In this document: positions 52,187 through 61,392 of the stretch, in pieces
Numbering within the stretch: position 1 is the first letter of the stretch
Layout: each line of letters begins with the position of its first letter
Assembly (NCBI RefSeq): GCF_017104965.1
Contig: NZ_JAAGPR010000006.1
Location: forward strand, 1 to 64,000
Source of the DNA: Paraburkholderia sp. Ac-20340
GTDB taxonomy: Bacteria > Pseudomonadota > Gammaproteobacteria > Burkholderiales > Burkholderiaceae
Direction: 5' to 3'
DNA length: 64,000 bases
Position numbers and translations under genes: made by a program
The notes under the pieces: model-generated
The model's database searches: none
Seen by the model: the letters and a program-made list of their open reading frames with translations, nothing else
What the model was told of the DNA's origin: nothing

Positions 52187-54313
52187 TCATGCGCCGGCCT
52201 CCGTTGCACCGCCGTGCGGGCGTTGTCCCGCCTGCGCAGGGTAGAGCGACAGGCGCAGGCCCACCAGCGCGTGCAGCGTGTCGCGCAGCCAGCGCTGCGA
52301 AAGACGCGCGCGCGGCGTGGCATCGGGCGCGCCGCTGGCGGCTTCCTGCGCCAGGCCGCGCGTGGCGACGCGGTGCATGGCATCGTCGATGGTGGCGAGC
52401 AGCGCGGGCGAGGCGCTCTGGCGCGCGCGCGAGTCCGCGCAGCGCGAGTAATGGTCGCTCACGCCTGCGAGTACGCGATCGATGGCGGCGGGCACGTCGC
52501 CGTCGAGCTTGCGGCGCGAGCGGCGCAGATCGAGCGCGTTGAGCGCGATGCGCAGATCGCGGAAGCTTTCGATCGACGGATGACGATGCTCGTCCGATGC
52601 CGCCAGACGCGGCAGCAACTGCATCAGGCGGTCGACCATGCGCGAGGCGAGATTGCGTTGATCGGTGAGCGGCGCGGTGGAAGCGGAAAGCGCCACGTCC
52701 GACCAGCTGGAGCGCAGCAGCCGTTTGGCCGCGTATTCCGCGCCGAACGGGCGCGTCACGCGCGTCCACACATAGGCGAACAGCAGGCCCGCGACGCCCG
52801 CGATATTGCTGTTCAGGAACACGAGGAAATCGGCCTCGTAGGCGCTCTGGATGCTGATGAAGGTGGCGGTGTTCACCGCAACGAGCATCGTCACCATATT
52901 GAACGCGGGGCGCGGAATCAGCGTGCCGATCAGGATGAACGGTCCCGCGAACAGCAGCACGAGCATCGGAAAGTCGTGCACCTTCGGCAGCACCACGAAC
53001 AGATAGAGACCCGCGAACACCACGCTCGCCGCGGTCGCGGCGAAGAAGCGGAACACCATCGGCGCGGGTTCGTCGAGCGCGGCGAAGAAGCAGCAGGCCA
53101 CGGCGGCGAGCGTCACGGCGCCCGCGCCGTCGTGCCAGCCCGAACTGACCCAGAGCCAGCACGCCACCAGGATCGCGCTCACGGGCACGGCGCAGGAAAT
53201 CAGCATCAGGCCGCGGTCGTAGAAGCGTTCCGTGCCGCCCAGACGCCAATGCCGGTAGCGCGGCCGCCACGTGCCTTCCTCATGCGCGATCAAGGCACGC
53301 AGCGCGCGGCAATCCTGCCAGACGTCGATGACCTGACCCAGACGCCAGAGCGCGTTCGAAAGCAGCGCGCCTTCCCAACTCGTGAGCTGATCGTGTGGCG
53401 GCAGCAGGGCGGCTACGCGTGCGCGCAACGCATCGGCGACGCTATCGCCGGCATCGTCGCGGATATCGGCGGCGCGCTTGTGCAGCGGCGCGTCGAACCA
53501 TTTGGCGGCGTCGGCGAGCAGCGAGTCGAGCCCTTCGGGCCAGACGTGCAGGTCGCGCCGCAAGGCGATGAGCGGATCGGCGAGTGCCGAAATCATCGGC
53601 AGAAAGAGTTGCATGCGTCCGCGCAGATCCTGGGCGCGCGCCAGAATCTCGGGATGCGTGTGGTCGTAACCGAGCTGGCTGAGCAGGAATTCGAGCTGGT
53701 TGACGGTCGCGGCGAGACGTTGGCGACAGGCCGACAGCGCCTTGCCGACGATATTGCCGGAGAGCGTTTCGCGGCCGTAGAAGGCGGCGTCGCGGAACCA
53801 GGCGTCGGCGCGCTCGACCAGCGTGGGCGCGAGGCGGCTCGGCAGGATATTGCTGCCGATCACGCTCGCGCAGATGATGCCGACGGTGATTTCCTCGGTC
53901 CGCGCGATGGCCACGTCGAACACCGTGGTCGGGTCGGTGACGGTGGGCAGCGCGATGAGCGGCATGGTGTAGCCAGCCAGCATGAACACATAGCTGCGCG
54001 CCGTGCGGTCCATGATCGCGAGGTAAAGCAGCGTGCCGGTCCAAAGCGCCACGACCACGCTGAACAGCAGCGGCGTTTCGACGAAAGGCGGCACCAGGGT
54101 GATCGCGGCGGCCGCGCCGAGGGCCGTGCCCAGCACGCGATAGAGCGCCTTCGAACGGGTTGCGCCGACGAACGGATTCGAGACGATATAGACGCTCGCC
54201 ATGGCCCAGTACGGGCGCGGCAACTGGAACATCAGACCGATATAGAGCGCCATCATCGACGCTGCGAAGGTCTTGACCGAAAAGAGCCAGTCGCGGATGG
54301 AAGGGTAGGTCAT
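52187..54313 (-). CDS. FUSC/AaeB-type aromatic acid efflux pump
   Basis: 708 residues. Two blocks of five or six membrane helices, at ~15-165 and ~365-520, are each followed by a cytoplasmic helical part, the two-fold FUSC architecture. MTYPSIRDWLFSVKTFAASMMALYIGLMFQLPRPYWAMASVYIVSNPFVGATRSKALYRVLGT is a typical start. It exports aromatic acids or similar stress compounds, driven by the proton gradient. It lies 17 bp after marR. Confidence 0.93.
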   Translation of the reverse strand: MTYPSIRDWLFSVKTFAASMMALYIGLMFQLPRPYWAMASVYIVSNPFVGATRSKALYRVLGTALGAAAAITLVPPFVETPLLFSVVVALWTGTLLYLAIMDRTARSYVFMLAGYTMPLIALPTVTDPTTVFDVAIARTEEITVGIICASVIGSNILPSRLAPTLVERADAWFRDAAFYGRETLSGNIVGKALSACRQRLAATVNQLEFLLSQLGYDHTHPEILARAQDLRGRMQLFLPMISALADPLIALRRDLHVWPEGLDSLLADAAKWFDAPLHKRAADIRDDAGDSVADALRARVAALLPPHDQLTSWEGALLSNALWRLGQVIDVWQDCRALRALIAHEEGTWRPRYRHWRLGGTERFYDRGLMLISCAVPVSAILVACWLWVSSGWHDGAGAVTLAAVACCFFAALDEPAPMVFRFFAATAASVVFAGLYLFVVLPKVHDFPMLVLLFAGPFILIGTLIPRPAFNMVTMLVAVNTATFISIQSAYEADFLVFLNSNIAGVAGLLFAYVWTRVTRPFGAEYAAKRLLRSSWSDVALSASTAPLTDQRNLASRMVDRLMQLLPRLAASDEHRHPSIESFRDLRIALNALDLRRSRRKLDGDVPAAIDRVLAGVSDHYSRCADSRARQSASPALLATIDDAMHRVATRGLAQEAASGAPDATPRARLSQRWLRDTLHALVGLRLSLYPAQAGQRPHGGATEAGA

Positions 54314-54330
54314 GAGGCCGCTTTCAGCTT

Positions 54331-54786
54331 TCAGTCTTGGGGGGCGCCGTCGGCCGGATCGGGCGCGTTGAAGGCGTTGAGCACGCGCAGCGTCGCTTCC
54401 AGATCGGCGCGGCTCACGCCCTTGAGGACGCGCGCGCGCAATCCGCGCAGGTCTTCCTCCATTTTGGCCGTGACGGCCTGGCCTTCTTCGGTGAGCGAAA
54501 TCGTTTTGGCGCGGCGGTCGTCCGGGTCTTCGTCGCGCCGCACGAGGCCGGCGGCGCAGAGCTGATCGAGCAGACGCACCAGCGACGGGCCTTCGATGCC
54601 GACATGTTCGGCAAGCGTGACCTGGCGCACCGCCTCGCCCAGACGCCCGGCGGTGAGCAGCGGCGTGGCGCAGGCTTCGGAAACGTTATAGGCCGTGAGC
54701 GCGCCGTGGCTCGTGCGCCGCCACTTGCGGGCGGCCGTCACGAGCGTACTGCTGACTGCCAGACGTAAGGTGTGAAGATTCGACAT
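54331..54786 (-). CDS. MarR family regulator of the efflux operon
   Basis: 151 residues. The winged helix is clear: VRQVTLAEHVGIEGPSLVRLLDQLCAAGLVRRDEDPDDRRAKTISLTEEG, including the conserved D-x-R-D/A-x wing. First gene of a five-gene efflux operon, so it is probably a self-repressing sensor of an aromatic ligand. A dyad GGTAGCAAACTATC lies 27 bp upstream. The end of the reading frame is only 17 bp before the FUSC start. Confidence 0.92.
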   Translation of the reverse strand: MSNLHTLRLAVSSTLVTAARKWRRTSHGALTAYNVSEACATPLLTAGRLGEAVRQVTLAEHVGIEGPSLVRLLDQLCAAGLVRRDEDPDDRRAKTISLTEEGQAVTAKMEEDLRGLRARVLKGVSRADLEATLRVLNAFNAPDPADGAPQD

Positions 54787-54813
54787 CGGCGGGATGATAG
54801 CGTAAAGCGATTT

Positions 54814-54827
54814 GGTAGCAAACTATC
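54814..54827. promoter_or_regulatory. candidate MarR operator
   Basis: GGTAGCAAACTATC: arms GGTAG and CTATC (one mismatch) around CAAA, just before the marR start. Reading the other way, GATAGTTTGCTACC resembles known MarR-type half sites. Confidence 0.45.
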
Positions 54828-54977
54828 TTTTCCGGCGATCTGCCGTTTCTGGATGGTAATCGAGCCAGCGCTCGCGTGCTGGCTGGATGCTGCTTTTAGC
54901 GGCAAGGTGTGACGCGCGCGCCACGCGGGCGCGCGAATGTCATATGCGCTTAACGGCAGGGCGTTCTCGCGCCGTGT

Positions 54978-55673
54978 TCATGCGGGGTTCCAGCGTGTGA
55001 GCAGCGCGGGCAATTGCGCCATATCGGTGAAGACGTGGGCGACGCCTTCGGCCTTGAGCGCTTCGGCGCTGCTGTGGCCGGGCGCGGCCGGACTGTAGCC
55101 GAATACGGTGGCGCCCGCGGCCAGGCCGGCGCGCGCGCCGGTTACGGTGTCCTCGATCACGGCGCAGCGGCGCGGGTCCACGCCCAGACCGGCGGCGGCC
55201 GCCAGATAGACATCGGGATGCGGTTTGCTGCGCGGCGTTTCGTGGCCGCTATAGATGTGATCGCCGAAAGAGGCGAGCAGGCCCACTTTATTGAGCTGCA
55301 GTTCGACCTTGCGGCGGTCCGCGCCCGAGGCCACGGCGATACGGCCGTCGTAGGCGTCACGCACGGCGCGCACGGCGTCCGGCGCGCCCGGAATCTCGAT
55401 CAAATCGCGCGCCAGCGCTTCGTTGCGGCGCGCGCGGAAGCCTTCGAGCCAGGCTTCGGTCAGGCGAAAGCCCGTCTGCGCTTCGATACGCGCGGCTTCG
55501 TCCTTGACCATCTTGCCGACGAAAATGCCCATCGCTTCATCGACGCTGAGCGTCCAGCCCAGTTCGCCGAGCATCTGGACCAATACCACGTGGGTAATGC
55601 GCTCGGAATCGACCAGCACGCCGTCACAGTCGAAAAGCACGGCGTCGAAGGGGAGTTGCGGGAATACGGACAT
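54978..55673 (-). CDS. HAD superfamily phosphatase, subfamily IA
   Basis: 231 residues. Motif I FDCDGVLVDSE contains the nucleophile Asp and the acid Asp; motif II is VASGADR; motif III Lys is in RSKPHPDVY; motif IV is AVIEDTVTGARAG. The cap domain (residues ~20-85) is the helical type of beta-phosphoglucomutase relatives. It removes phosphate from a small metabolite, probably a sugar phosphate. Single gene. Confidence 0.9.
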   Translation of the reverse strand: MSVFPQLPFDAVLFDCDGVLVDSERITHVVLVQMLGELGWTLSVDEAMGIFVGKMVKDEAARIEAQTGFRLTEAWLEGFRARRNEALARDLIEIPGAPDAVRAVRDAYDGRIAVASGADRRKVELQLNKVGLLASFGDHIYSGHETPRSKPHPDVYLAAAAGLGVDPRRCAVIEDTVTGARAGLAAGATVFGYSPAAPGHSSAEALKAEGVAHVFTDMAQLPALLTRWNPA

Positions 55674-55798
55674 CGTCAGTGGAAGGTTTGTAAGCCGAGG
55701 GGCGATGATAACCGGGATGGGCGTTGCGAGTCAGCGCGCACACAGAGCCGTCCAACCGGCTGGCACAATACGCGTTTCCTCCCGATTTCCGCTTTCCC

Positions 55799-56557
55799 AT
55801 GTCGACCGACACGCACAACGACCCGTCCGCCACGCCCGAACTTCCCGGCCGCGCGGCCTACACGCAATTCGCCGACCGCTACGCGCAGATCGTGCCGGAA
55901 AAGCCGCACAACGCGCTTTACGAACGTCCGGCAACGGCGGCGTTGCTCGGCGATGTCAGCGGCCTTGACGTGCTCGACGCAGGCTGTGGCCCCGGCATCG
56001 TCAGCGCCGAACTCGCGCACCGAGGCGCCCGCGTGAAATCCTTCGACGTCACGCCCGCCATGGTCGAACTCGCGCGCGAGCGTTGCGCGAGCCTCAACGT
56101 GGAGATCGCGCAAGGCGACCTCGGCCAGCCGCTGGCATGGCTCGGCGATGCGCAGTTCGATCGCATTGTCTGCTCGCTCGCACTCGATTATGTCGAACGC
56201 CTCGCGCCCACTTTTGCCGAATTCCACCGCGTTGCGCGGCCTGGCGCGCAACTGGTGTTTTCGATGGCGCATCCGATGCGCGACTGGATCGATACGCGCA
56301 CGCGCGGCAAGCGCACGTACTTCGAGACCACGCGTTTTGGCCTGCACTGGGGCGGCTTCGGCGAGCCGAAGCCTTATGTGGAGGCGTATCGCCGCCCGCT
56401 GGCCGATATCGTCAACGCGCTGCGCGAAACCGGCTGGCAGATCGACGCCATGGTCGAGCCGAAGCCGGTGCCGGAAATGAAGGCCGTGGCGCCCGCGCTT
56501 TACACGGAGCTTTCACTTGCGCCCGCATTCATCTGCATCCGGGCGCGTCGCGACTGA
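55799..56557 (+). CDS. class I SAM-dependent methyltransferase
   Basis: 252 residues from the ATG at 55799. Motif I VLDAGCGPGIVSAELAHRGARVKSFDVTPAMVELAR binds the methyl donor. CSLALDYVERLAPTFAEFHRVARPGAQLVFSMAHPM is the later motif typical of small-molecule and quinone methyltransferases. The substrate is unknown. Divergent from the HAD phosphatase gene. Confidence 0.9.
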   Translation: MSTDTHNDPSATPELPGRAAYTQFADRYAQIVPEKPHNALYERPATAALLGDVSGLDVLDAGCGPGIVSAELAHRGARVKSFDVTPAMVELARERCASLNVEIAQGDLGQPLAWLGDAQFDRIVCSLALDYVERLAPTFAEFHRVARPGAQLVFSMAHPMRDWIDTRTRGKRTYFETTRFGLHWGGFGEPKPYVEAYRRPLADIVNALRETGWQIDAMVEPKPVPEMKAVAPALYTELSLAPAFICIRARRD

Positions 56558-56594
56558 TTCGGCCTTGATGTGCCTTAAAGTGCCTTGATGCGTA

Positions 56595-57860
56595 TTAGCG
56601 CCGCGCGGCCGCCGAGAGCGATTCTTCGAGCGCGGCCACGCCGGCGGGCAGATCGACATCCGCGCCCAGGTCGCGCATCGTGCGGCCGAGCGCGTGGACG
56701 GTACGGAACAGATGGTGCTCACGGCATTGTTCGCCCATCTGGCCGATGCGAACGATCGGTAGTCCGAACGATCCGGCGATCTCCACCTGATACTGCTGCG
56801 AGATGTGGTTGCACACGTCGCGCGGCGTGAGACCGGCCGGCAGCCCGATGCCGACCACCGAATTCAGGCGACACTCTTCGGGCGTATACAGTTCGAGACC
56901 GAGCGCCGATACACCGGCCTGCAGCGCCTGCGAGCAACGCTGATGGCGCGCGAAGCGCTTTTCCAGCGTTTCCGTGCAGACGAGCCGCAGCGCTTCATGC
57001 AGCGCGAGCACGCCCGACACCGGCGCGGTGTAGTGATAGCCGGCCTTGTGCCAGAAGTTTTCCGCGAGCGTGGCGTCCAGACACCAGTGGGTATTCGGCG
57101 CGGTGCGTTCGCGCACGCGTTGCCACGCGGCATCCGAGAACGCGATCAGCGAAACGCCGGGAATCGACGACAGGCCTTTTTGCCCGCCGGTAATGACCGT
57201 GTCGATACCCCAGGCGTCCATTTCCAGCGGCATCGTGCTCAAGGTGCAGACCGCATCGACGACAACCAGCGCGCCCGCCGCCTTGGCGATGCGCACGATG
57301 TCCTTCAACTGGCGGTTCCAGACCGTATTCGAAGTTTCGCCGTGCACGATCGTGACGATGGCCGGGCGCGTGCGTTCGATGGCCTGCGCAACGGCTTCGA
57401 GCGAGGCGATCTCGCGATCGCCCACGTCGAGCGTTTCGACATCGGCGCCGATGCGGCGCGCCATTTCCGCCATGCGGCCGCTAAAGAAACCGTTGACGAT
57501 CGACAGCACGCGCGTGCCCGGCCAGGCGAGATTCGAAATCGCCATTTCCATCGCCGCGGAGCCGGGGCCAGCCACGCCCAGCACCCAGTTCGAACGCGTC
57601 TGGAACACGTAGCGCGCCATGGTCTTCACCTGGTCGATGACGCGCGCCATGGTGTCGCCGAGGTGATTGATGACGACCGAATTGGCCTTGGCGACGGCAT
57701 CGGGAATGGGCACGGGGCCGGCGCCCATCATGAGCAGCGGCTCGTCGGGCAGGATTTCCGTGAGCGGATCGACCGCCGGGCAGGCGACCGGCAACGCGGC
57801 GGCGGCCGCCGCTGCCCGTTGCGGGATCAGGGAGTCGGTGGGGCGCGTGTTGTCGGTCAT
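56595..57860 (-). CDS. PLP aminotransferase, alanine-glyoxylate / serine-glyoxylate family
   Basis: 421 residues from the ATG at 57860, with AAGGAATTC upstream. Family features: MMGAGPVPIPDAVAKANSVVINHLGDTMARVIDQVKTMARYVFQTRSNWVLGVAGPGSAAMEMAISN, AIVTIVHGETSNTVWN, VVDAVCTLSTMPLEMDAWGIDTVITGGQKGLSSIPG with the PLP lysine in TGGQKGL. It interconverts an amino acid and an oxo acid, commonly with glyoxylate. The true substrate needs assay. The N-terminal 30 residues are Ala-rich and longer than usual. Confidence 0.88.
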   Translation of the reverse strand: MTDNTRPTDSLIPQRAAAAAAALPVACPAVDPLTEILPDEPLLMMGAGPVPIPDAVAKANSVVINHLGDTMARVIDQVKTMARYVFQTRSNWVLGVAGPGSAAMEMAISNLAWPGTRVLSIVNGFFSGRMAEMARRIGADVETLDVGDREIASLEAVAQAIERTRPAIVTIVHGETSNTVWNRQLKDIVRIAKAAGALVVVDAVCTLSTMPLEMDAWGIDTVITGGQKGLSSIPGVSLIAFSDAAWQRVRERTAPNTHWCLDATLAENFWHKAGYHYTAPVSGVLALHEALRLVCTETLEKRFARHQRCSQALQAGVSALGLELYTPEECRLNSVVGIGLPAGLTPRDVCNHISQQYQVEIAGSFGLPIVRIGQMGEQCREHHLFRTVHALGRTMRDLGADVDLPAGVAALEESLSAAARR

Positions 57861-58039
57861 GATGAATTCCTTTACGGTGCAGCGCTTCGCTGCGGGTGAG
57901 ATGTGCACGCACGCTGGCGGCAGGGGAAAAGTAGAGTGTTCTCCGGCGCGGCTCACAAAGCCATGTACAGTTGAGCACATTTCCTCTGAACAGTCGGCCT
58001 CGCCGATTTCCTGCCTCACATTATCGAGGGGAGCGCATC

Positions 58040-58435
58040 ATGCCGCAATTCGCTATCGACAATCCGTTTCTCGAAACGCTCGGCGTGAGCGTCGCGCAAT
58101 GGCGCGAAGGTTACGCCGAACTACTGATGCCGATCGACGGATCGAAGCTCAATCGTCAGGGCGTGCTGCAAGGCGGCGCGATTGCCACGTTGCTCGACGC
58201 GGCCGCGGGTTACGCGGGGCTCTATGCCGAACCGGGCGCGCCCGCGCGGCACGGCTTCACGCTGTCGCTGACCACCAATTATCTCGACAAGGGGCTCGGC
58301 GAATTCGTGCGCGCCAAAGGTTTTCTGGAGCGGGGCGGCCGCTCGATCTTCTTCGCTCGCGCCGAAGCCTGGGTCGACGATCGTCTGTTGATCGCAAGCG
58401 GGCAGGGTACGTTCAAGTATTCGAAGTCCGCCTGA
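58040..58435 (+). CDS. PaaI-type hotdog thioesterase
   Basis: 131 residues from the ATG at 58040, with GAGGGGAG upstream. NRQGVLQGGAIATLLDAAAGYAGLYA holds the hotdog helix with the active-site Asp; TLSLTTNYLDKGLGEFVRAKG and AEAWVDDRLLIASGQGTFKYS complete the domain. It hydrolyses acyl-CoA thioesters and is unrelated in position to the box thioesterase. Divergent from the aminotransferase gene. Confidence 0.88.
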   Translation: MPQFAIDNPFLETLGVSVAQWREGYAELLMPIDGSKLNRQGVLQGGAIATLLDAAAGYAGLYAEPGAPARHGFTLSLTTNYLDKGLGEFVRAKGFLERGGRSIFFARAEAWVDDRLLIASGQGTFKYSKSA

Positions 58436-58470
58436 TTGATTCGGTATCCATAACAATCGATTGTGCAATA

Positions 58471-58503
58471 AAAAGCCCGCAAACCTTGCGGCTTGCGGGC
58501 TTT
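58471..58503. terminator. bidirectional terminator
   Basis: AAAGCCCGCAA, ten-base loop, TTGCGGGCTTT, between convergent thioesterase and ABC transporter genes. Confidence 0.88.
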
Positions 58504-58526
58504 CCGAATCCTGCGCCTGAATCTGC

Positions 58527-59321
58527 TTAACCCAGCAGCAACGCATCGTCATCGAGTTGCTCGTGGCGGGTCTGTTCGAACATGCGCAGCAGATCCGGCA
58601 CATCCAGACCACGTCGCTCGTCGCCGGAGACATCCAGTACCACTTGCCCCTGATGCAGCATGACCGTGCGCTGACCATAATCCAGCGCCTGGCGCATGCT
58701 ATGCGTGACCATCATGGTCGTGAGCTTCGCTTCCTCGACGATACGCGCCGTGAGTTCCAGCACGAACGCCGCCGTCTTCGGATCGAGCGCCGCCGTATGC
58801 TCATCGAGCAGCAGGATACGCGACGGTTGCAGCGAAGCCATCAGCAAACTCACTGCTTGACGCTGGCCACCCGAAAGCAAGCCAATACGATCGCTCAAAC
58901 GGTTTTCCAGGCCCAGATTCAGCAGTCGCAGTTTCGAGCGGAACAACTCGCGGTCCTGCTTCTTCAGCGCCGGGCCGAAGCCGCGCCGCTTGCCGCGCGC
59001 CATCGCCAGCGCCATGTTTTCTTCGATCGTCAGCGCTTCGCAGGTGCCGGCCATCGGGTCCTGGAACACGCGCGCCACGAGGTGCGCGCGATCCCACGCC
59101 TGCTTCTTCGTAACGTCATTACCGTCGATCGTGATGCGGCCTTCGTCCACCATCTGATCGCCGCTGATCGCATTGAGGAAGGTGGATTTGCCCGCGCCAT
59201 TCGAGCCGATCACGGCCACGAACTGGCCGGTCGGGATGTCCAGCGTGAGGCCGCGCAGCGCGCGCGTTTCGATCGGCGTGCCGGGGTTGAAAGTGAGTTT
59301 GAGGTCTTTTGCGCTGAGCAT
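58527..59321 (-). CDS. ABC transporter ATP-binding protein (COG1101 type)
   Basis: 264 residues. Walker A GSNGAGKST, Q-loop VFQDPMAGTCEALTIEENMALAMARG, signature LSGGQRQAVSLLMA, Walker B ILLLDEHTAALDP and H-loop VTHSM. The string GTCEALTIEENMALA is typical of the ATPase paired with COG2984/COG4120 proteins. It drives import together with the permease (3-bp gap upstream) and the binding protein. Confidence 0.93.
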   Translation of the reverse strand: MLSAKDLKLTFNPGTPIETRALRGLTLDIPTGQFVAVIGSNGAGKSTFLNAISGDQMVDEGRITIDGNDVTKKQAWDRAHLVARVFQDPMAGTCEALTIEENMALAMARGKRRGFGPALKKQDRELFRSKLRLLNLGLENRLSDRIGLLSGGQRQAVSLLMASLQPSRILLLDEHTAALDPKTAAFVLELTARIVEEAKLTTMMVTHSMRQALDYGQRTVMLHQGQVVLDVSGDERRGLDVPDLLRMFEQTRHEQLDDDALLLG

Positions 59322-59324
59322 GGT

Positions 59325-60221
59325 TCAGGCCCTCCCGTTCTTGCGGCCAAACAGCTTCTTGCGCGTCGCCGGCAGCACGAGCGCGATCGTTACGAGCACG
59401 GCGGTAACGAGATTCAGATCCTGCGCCTTGAGGCCGATGAAATCGCTATTGAGTGCGAGCGCGATAAAGAAGCGATAGAGAATGGCGCCCAGCACGGCGG
59501 CGAGCGTCGTGAGTACGAGGCGCCGCGCCGGCAGAATGCTTTCGCCGATGATCACCGCCGCGAGCCCGATCACGATGGTGCCGATACCCATCGAAATATC
59601 CGAGCCGCCTTGCGTCTGCGCGAACAGCGAGCCTGCCAGCGCCACCAGCGCGTTGGACAGCGCCATGCCGGCCAGCGTCGCGCGGCCCGTGGCGATGCCT
59701 TGTGCGCGCGCCATGCGCGGGTTCGCGCCGGTCGCGCGCAAGGCGAGACCGTATTGCGACGAGAAGAACCAGTCCACGCCGAACTTCGCCGCGAGCACGA
59801 CCACGAACAGCGCAAGCGGGCGCAGCATGTAGTCGGGCAGCCACGCGGGCTGGATCATCGTGAAGACGGTGGATTCGGTGATCAGCGGCACATTGGGTGC
59901 GCCCATCACACGCAGATTGATCGAGTAGAGCGCGATCATCATCAGGATACTGGCGAGCAGATCCATGATTTTCAGGCGCACGTTGAGCCAGCCGGTGACG
60001 AAGCCCGCAGCCGCGCCCGCGAGCATCGCGCAGACGGTGGCGAGAAACGGGTCCTGGCCGTGCGCGATCAGCGTGGCCGCCACGGCACCGCCGAGCGGAA
60101 AGCTACCGTCGACGGTGAGGTCGGGGAAATTGAGGATGCGAAACGAGATCAGCACCCCGAGGGCGACGAGGCTGAAGATCAGGCCGATCTCGAGCGCGCC
60201 CAGAAGCGAGTAGAGGGACAT
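59325..60221 (-). CDS. ABC transporter permease (COG4120 type)
   Basis: 298 residues from the ATG at 60221. About eight membrane helices; GLIFSLVALGVLISFRILNFPDLTVDGSFPLGGAVAATLI and GLALRATGANPRMARAQGIATGRATLAGMALSNALVALAGSL are hallmarks of the permease of this transporter group, related to branched-chain and tryptophan (TrpY-like) uptake systems. It lies between the binding protein and ATPase genes; a hairpin separates it from the former. Confidence 0.92.
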   Translation of the reverse strand: MSLYSLLGALEIGLIFSLVALGVLISFRILNFPDLTVDGSFPLGGAVAATLIAHGQDPFLATVCAMLAGAAAGFVTGWLNVRLKIMDLLASILMMIALYSINLRVMGAPNVPLITESTVFTMIQPAWLPDYMLRPLALFVVVLAAKFGVDWFFSSQYGLALRATGANPRMARAQGIATGRATLAGMALSNALVALAGSLFAQTQGGSDISMGIGTIVIGLAAVIIGESILPARRLVLTTLAAVLGAILYRFFIALALNSDFIGLKAQDLNLVTAVLVTIALVLPATRKKLFGRKNGRA

Positions 60222-60365
60222 GGGAAATCCTGTTGCGGTGTCCGGCAGGCGGATGGCGCTGACGCAGCCGGTGTCGCCACGTGCGCCGCGCCACCCGGAT
60301 GAGGCGGCGCGGCGCACGCAGGCGCGAGGCCCGATGAAGGCCGGTGCTTTGCTACGGTGTCCTGT

Positions 60366-60397
60366 TATGCGTGCACGCGCTCAGGCGTGCGCGCATA
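60366..60397 (-). other. intercistronic stem-loop after the binding protein gene
   Basis: TATGCGTGCACGC, loop GCTCAG-like, GCGTGCGCGCATA, six bases after the stop. Such hairpins in ABC operons protect the binding protein mRNA from decay and raise its level over the permease. Confidence 0.55.
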
Positions 60398-60402
60398 CGG
60401 AC

Positions 60403-61392
60403 TTACTTGACGACCGTGGTCGCGTCCTTGAGCAGATCCGCCGAGAGCGTCACGCCTTGCTTCTGCGCTGCAGCCGGGTTCACGAACAGTTGCAGGCGGC
60501 TGCTGGTTTCCGAGGCAATTGCGCCCGGCTTTTCGCCCTTCAGGATGCGCACGACCACCTTGCCGGTCTGATGGCCGAGGTCGCTATAGTCGATGCCGAG
60601 CGCCGCAATCGCGCCGCGCTTCACGCTGTCCGTATCGGAAGCCACGAGCGGAATCTTCGCGTCATTGGCAACCTTCACCAGTGCTTCGTACGCCGAAACG
60701 ACGTTGTTGTCCGTGTTGGTGTAAATCACGTCGACCTTGCCGATCAGGCTCTTCGCCGCCGGGCCGATATCGACCGTGCGCGGCGCTGCCGCTTCCTTGA
60801 GCGTCATGCCTTGCTGCGCGAGCAGTTCCTTGAGCGCCTTCACGACCACCACCGAATTCGCTTCGCCGGGGTTGTAGACCATGCCGACGGTCTTCGCATT
60901 CGGCACCACACGCTTGATCAGGGCAACCTGCTTGTCGAGCGGCAGTTTGTCCGACACGCCGGTGACATTGGTGCCGCTGGGCGTCCAGGTCTTCACGAGT
61001 TGCGCGGCAACCGGATCGGTCACGCCCGAGTAGACCACCGGCACCGACCTGGTTGCGGCCACAACGGCTTGTGCCGAAGGCGTGGCGATTGCCACGATCG
61101 CGCTCGGGTTATCGCCGACGAATTTACGGGCGATCTGCGCGGCCGTGCCGGTATTGCCCTGGGCGCTCTGGTATTCCCACTTGAGGTTCTTGCCCGCGTC
61201 GTAGCCGGCGGCCTTCAGTTCGTCACGCACGCCGTCGCGGATCGCGTCGAGGGCGGGGTGTTCGACGATCGACAGCACTTCGACGGTGGCGGTTTCGGCG
61301 GCGCGTGCGGCGCCCGAGGTCAGCGCGAGCGCGGCGGCGCTGGCGATCAGGGAAAGGGTGGCGGCCCTGGCGGCGAGCTTGAAGGTCTTCAT
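60403..61392 (-). CDS. ABC transporter substrate-binding protein (COG2984 type)
   Basis: 329 residues. Signal peptide MKTFKLAARAATLSLIASAAALALTSGAARA. Two Rossmann-like lobes follow: VEVLSIVEHPALDAIRDGVRDELKAAGYDAGKNLKWEYQSAQGNTGTAAQIARKFVGDNPSAIVAIATPSAQAV is diagnostic of the family also called TrpX-like. GVTDPVAAQL and NTDNNVVSAYEAL line the cleft. Gene order (binding protein, permease, ATPase) is standard. The ligand may be an aromatic amino acid or related compound; not certain. Confidence 0.92.
   Translation of the reverse strand: MKTFKLAARAATLSLIASAAALALTSGAARAAETATVEVLSIVEHPALDAIRDGVRDELKAAGYDAGKNLKWEYQSAQGNTGTAAQIARKFVGDNPSAIVAIATPSAQAVVAATRSVPVVYSGVTDPVAAQLVKTWTPSGTNVTGVSDKLPLDKQVALIKRVVPNAKTVGMVYNPGEANSVVVVKALKELLAQQGMTLKEAAAPRTVDIGPAAKSLIGKVDVIYTNTDNNVVSAYEALVKVANDAKIPLVASDTDSVKRGAIAALGIDYSDLGHQTGKVVVRILKGEKPGAIASETSSRLQLFVNPAAAQKQGVTLSADLLKDATTVVK

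Noticed and set aside
58557..60302. A 581-codon plus-strand frame across the ABC transporter genes
   Set aside because: Shadow of two well-identified minus-strand genes; the translation is a string of Arg, Gln and His without motifs.
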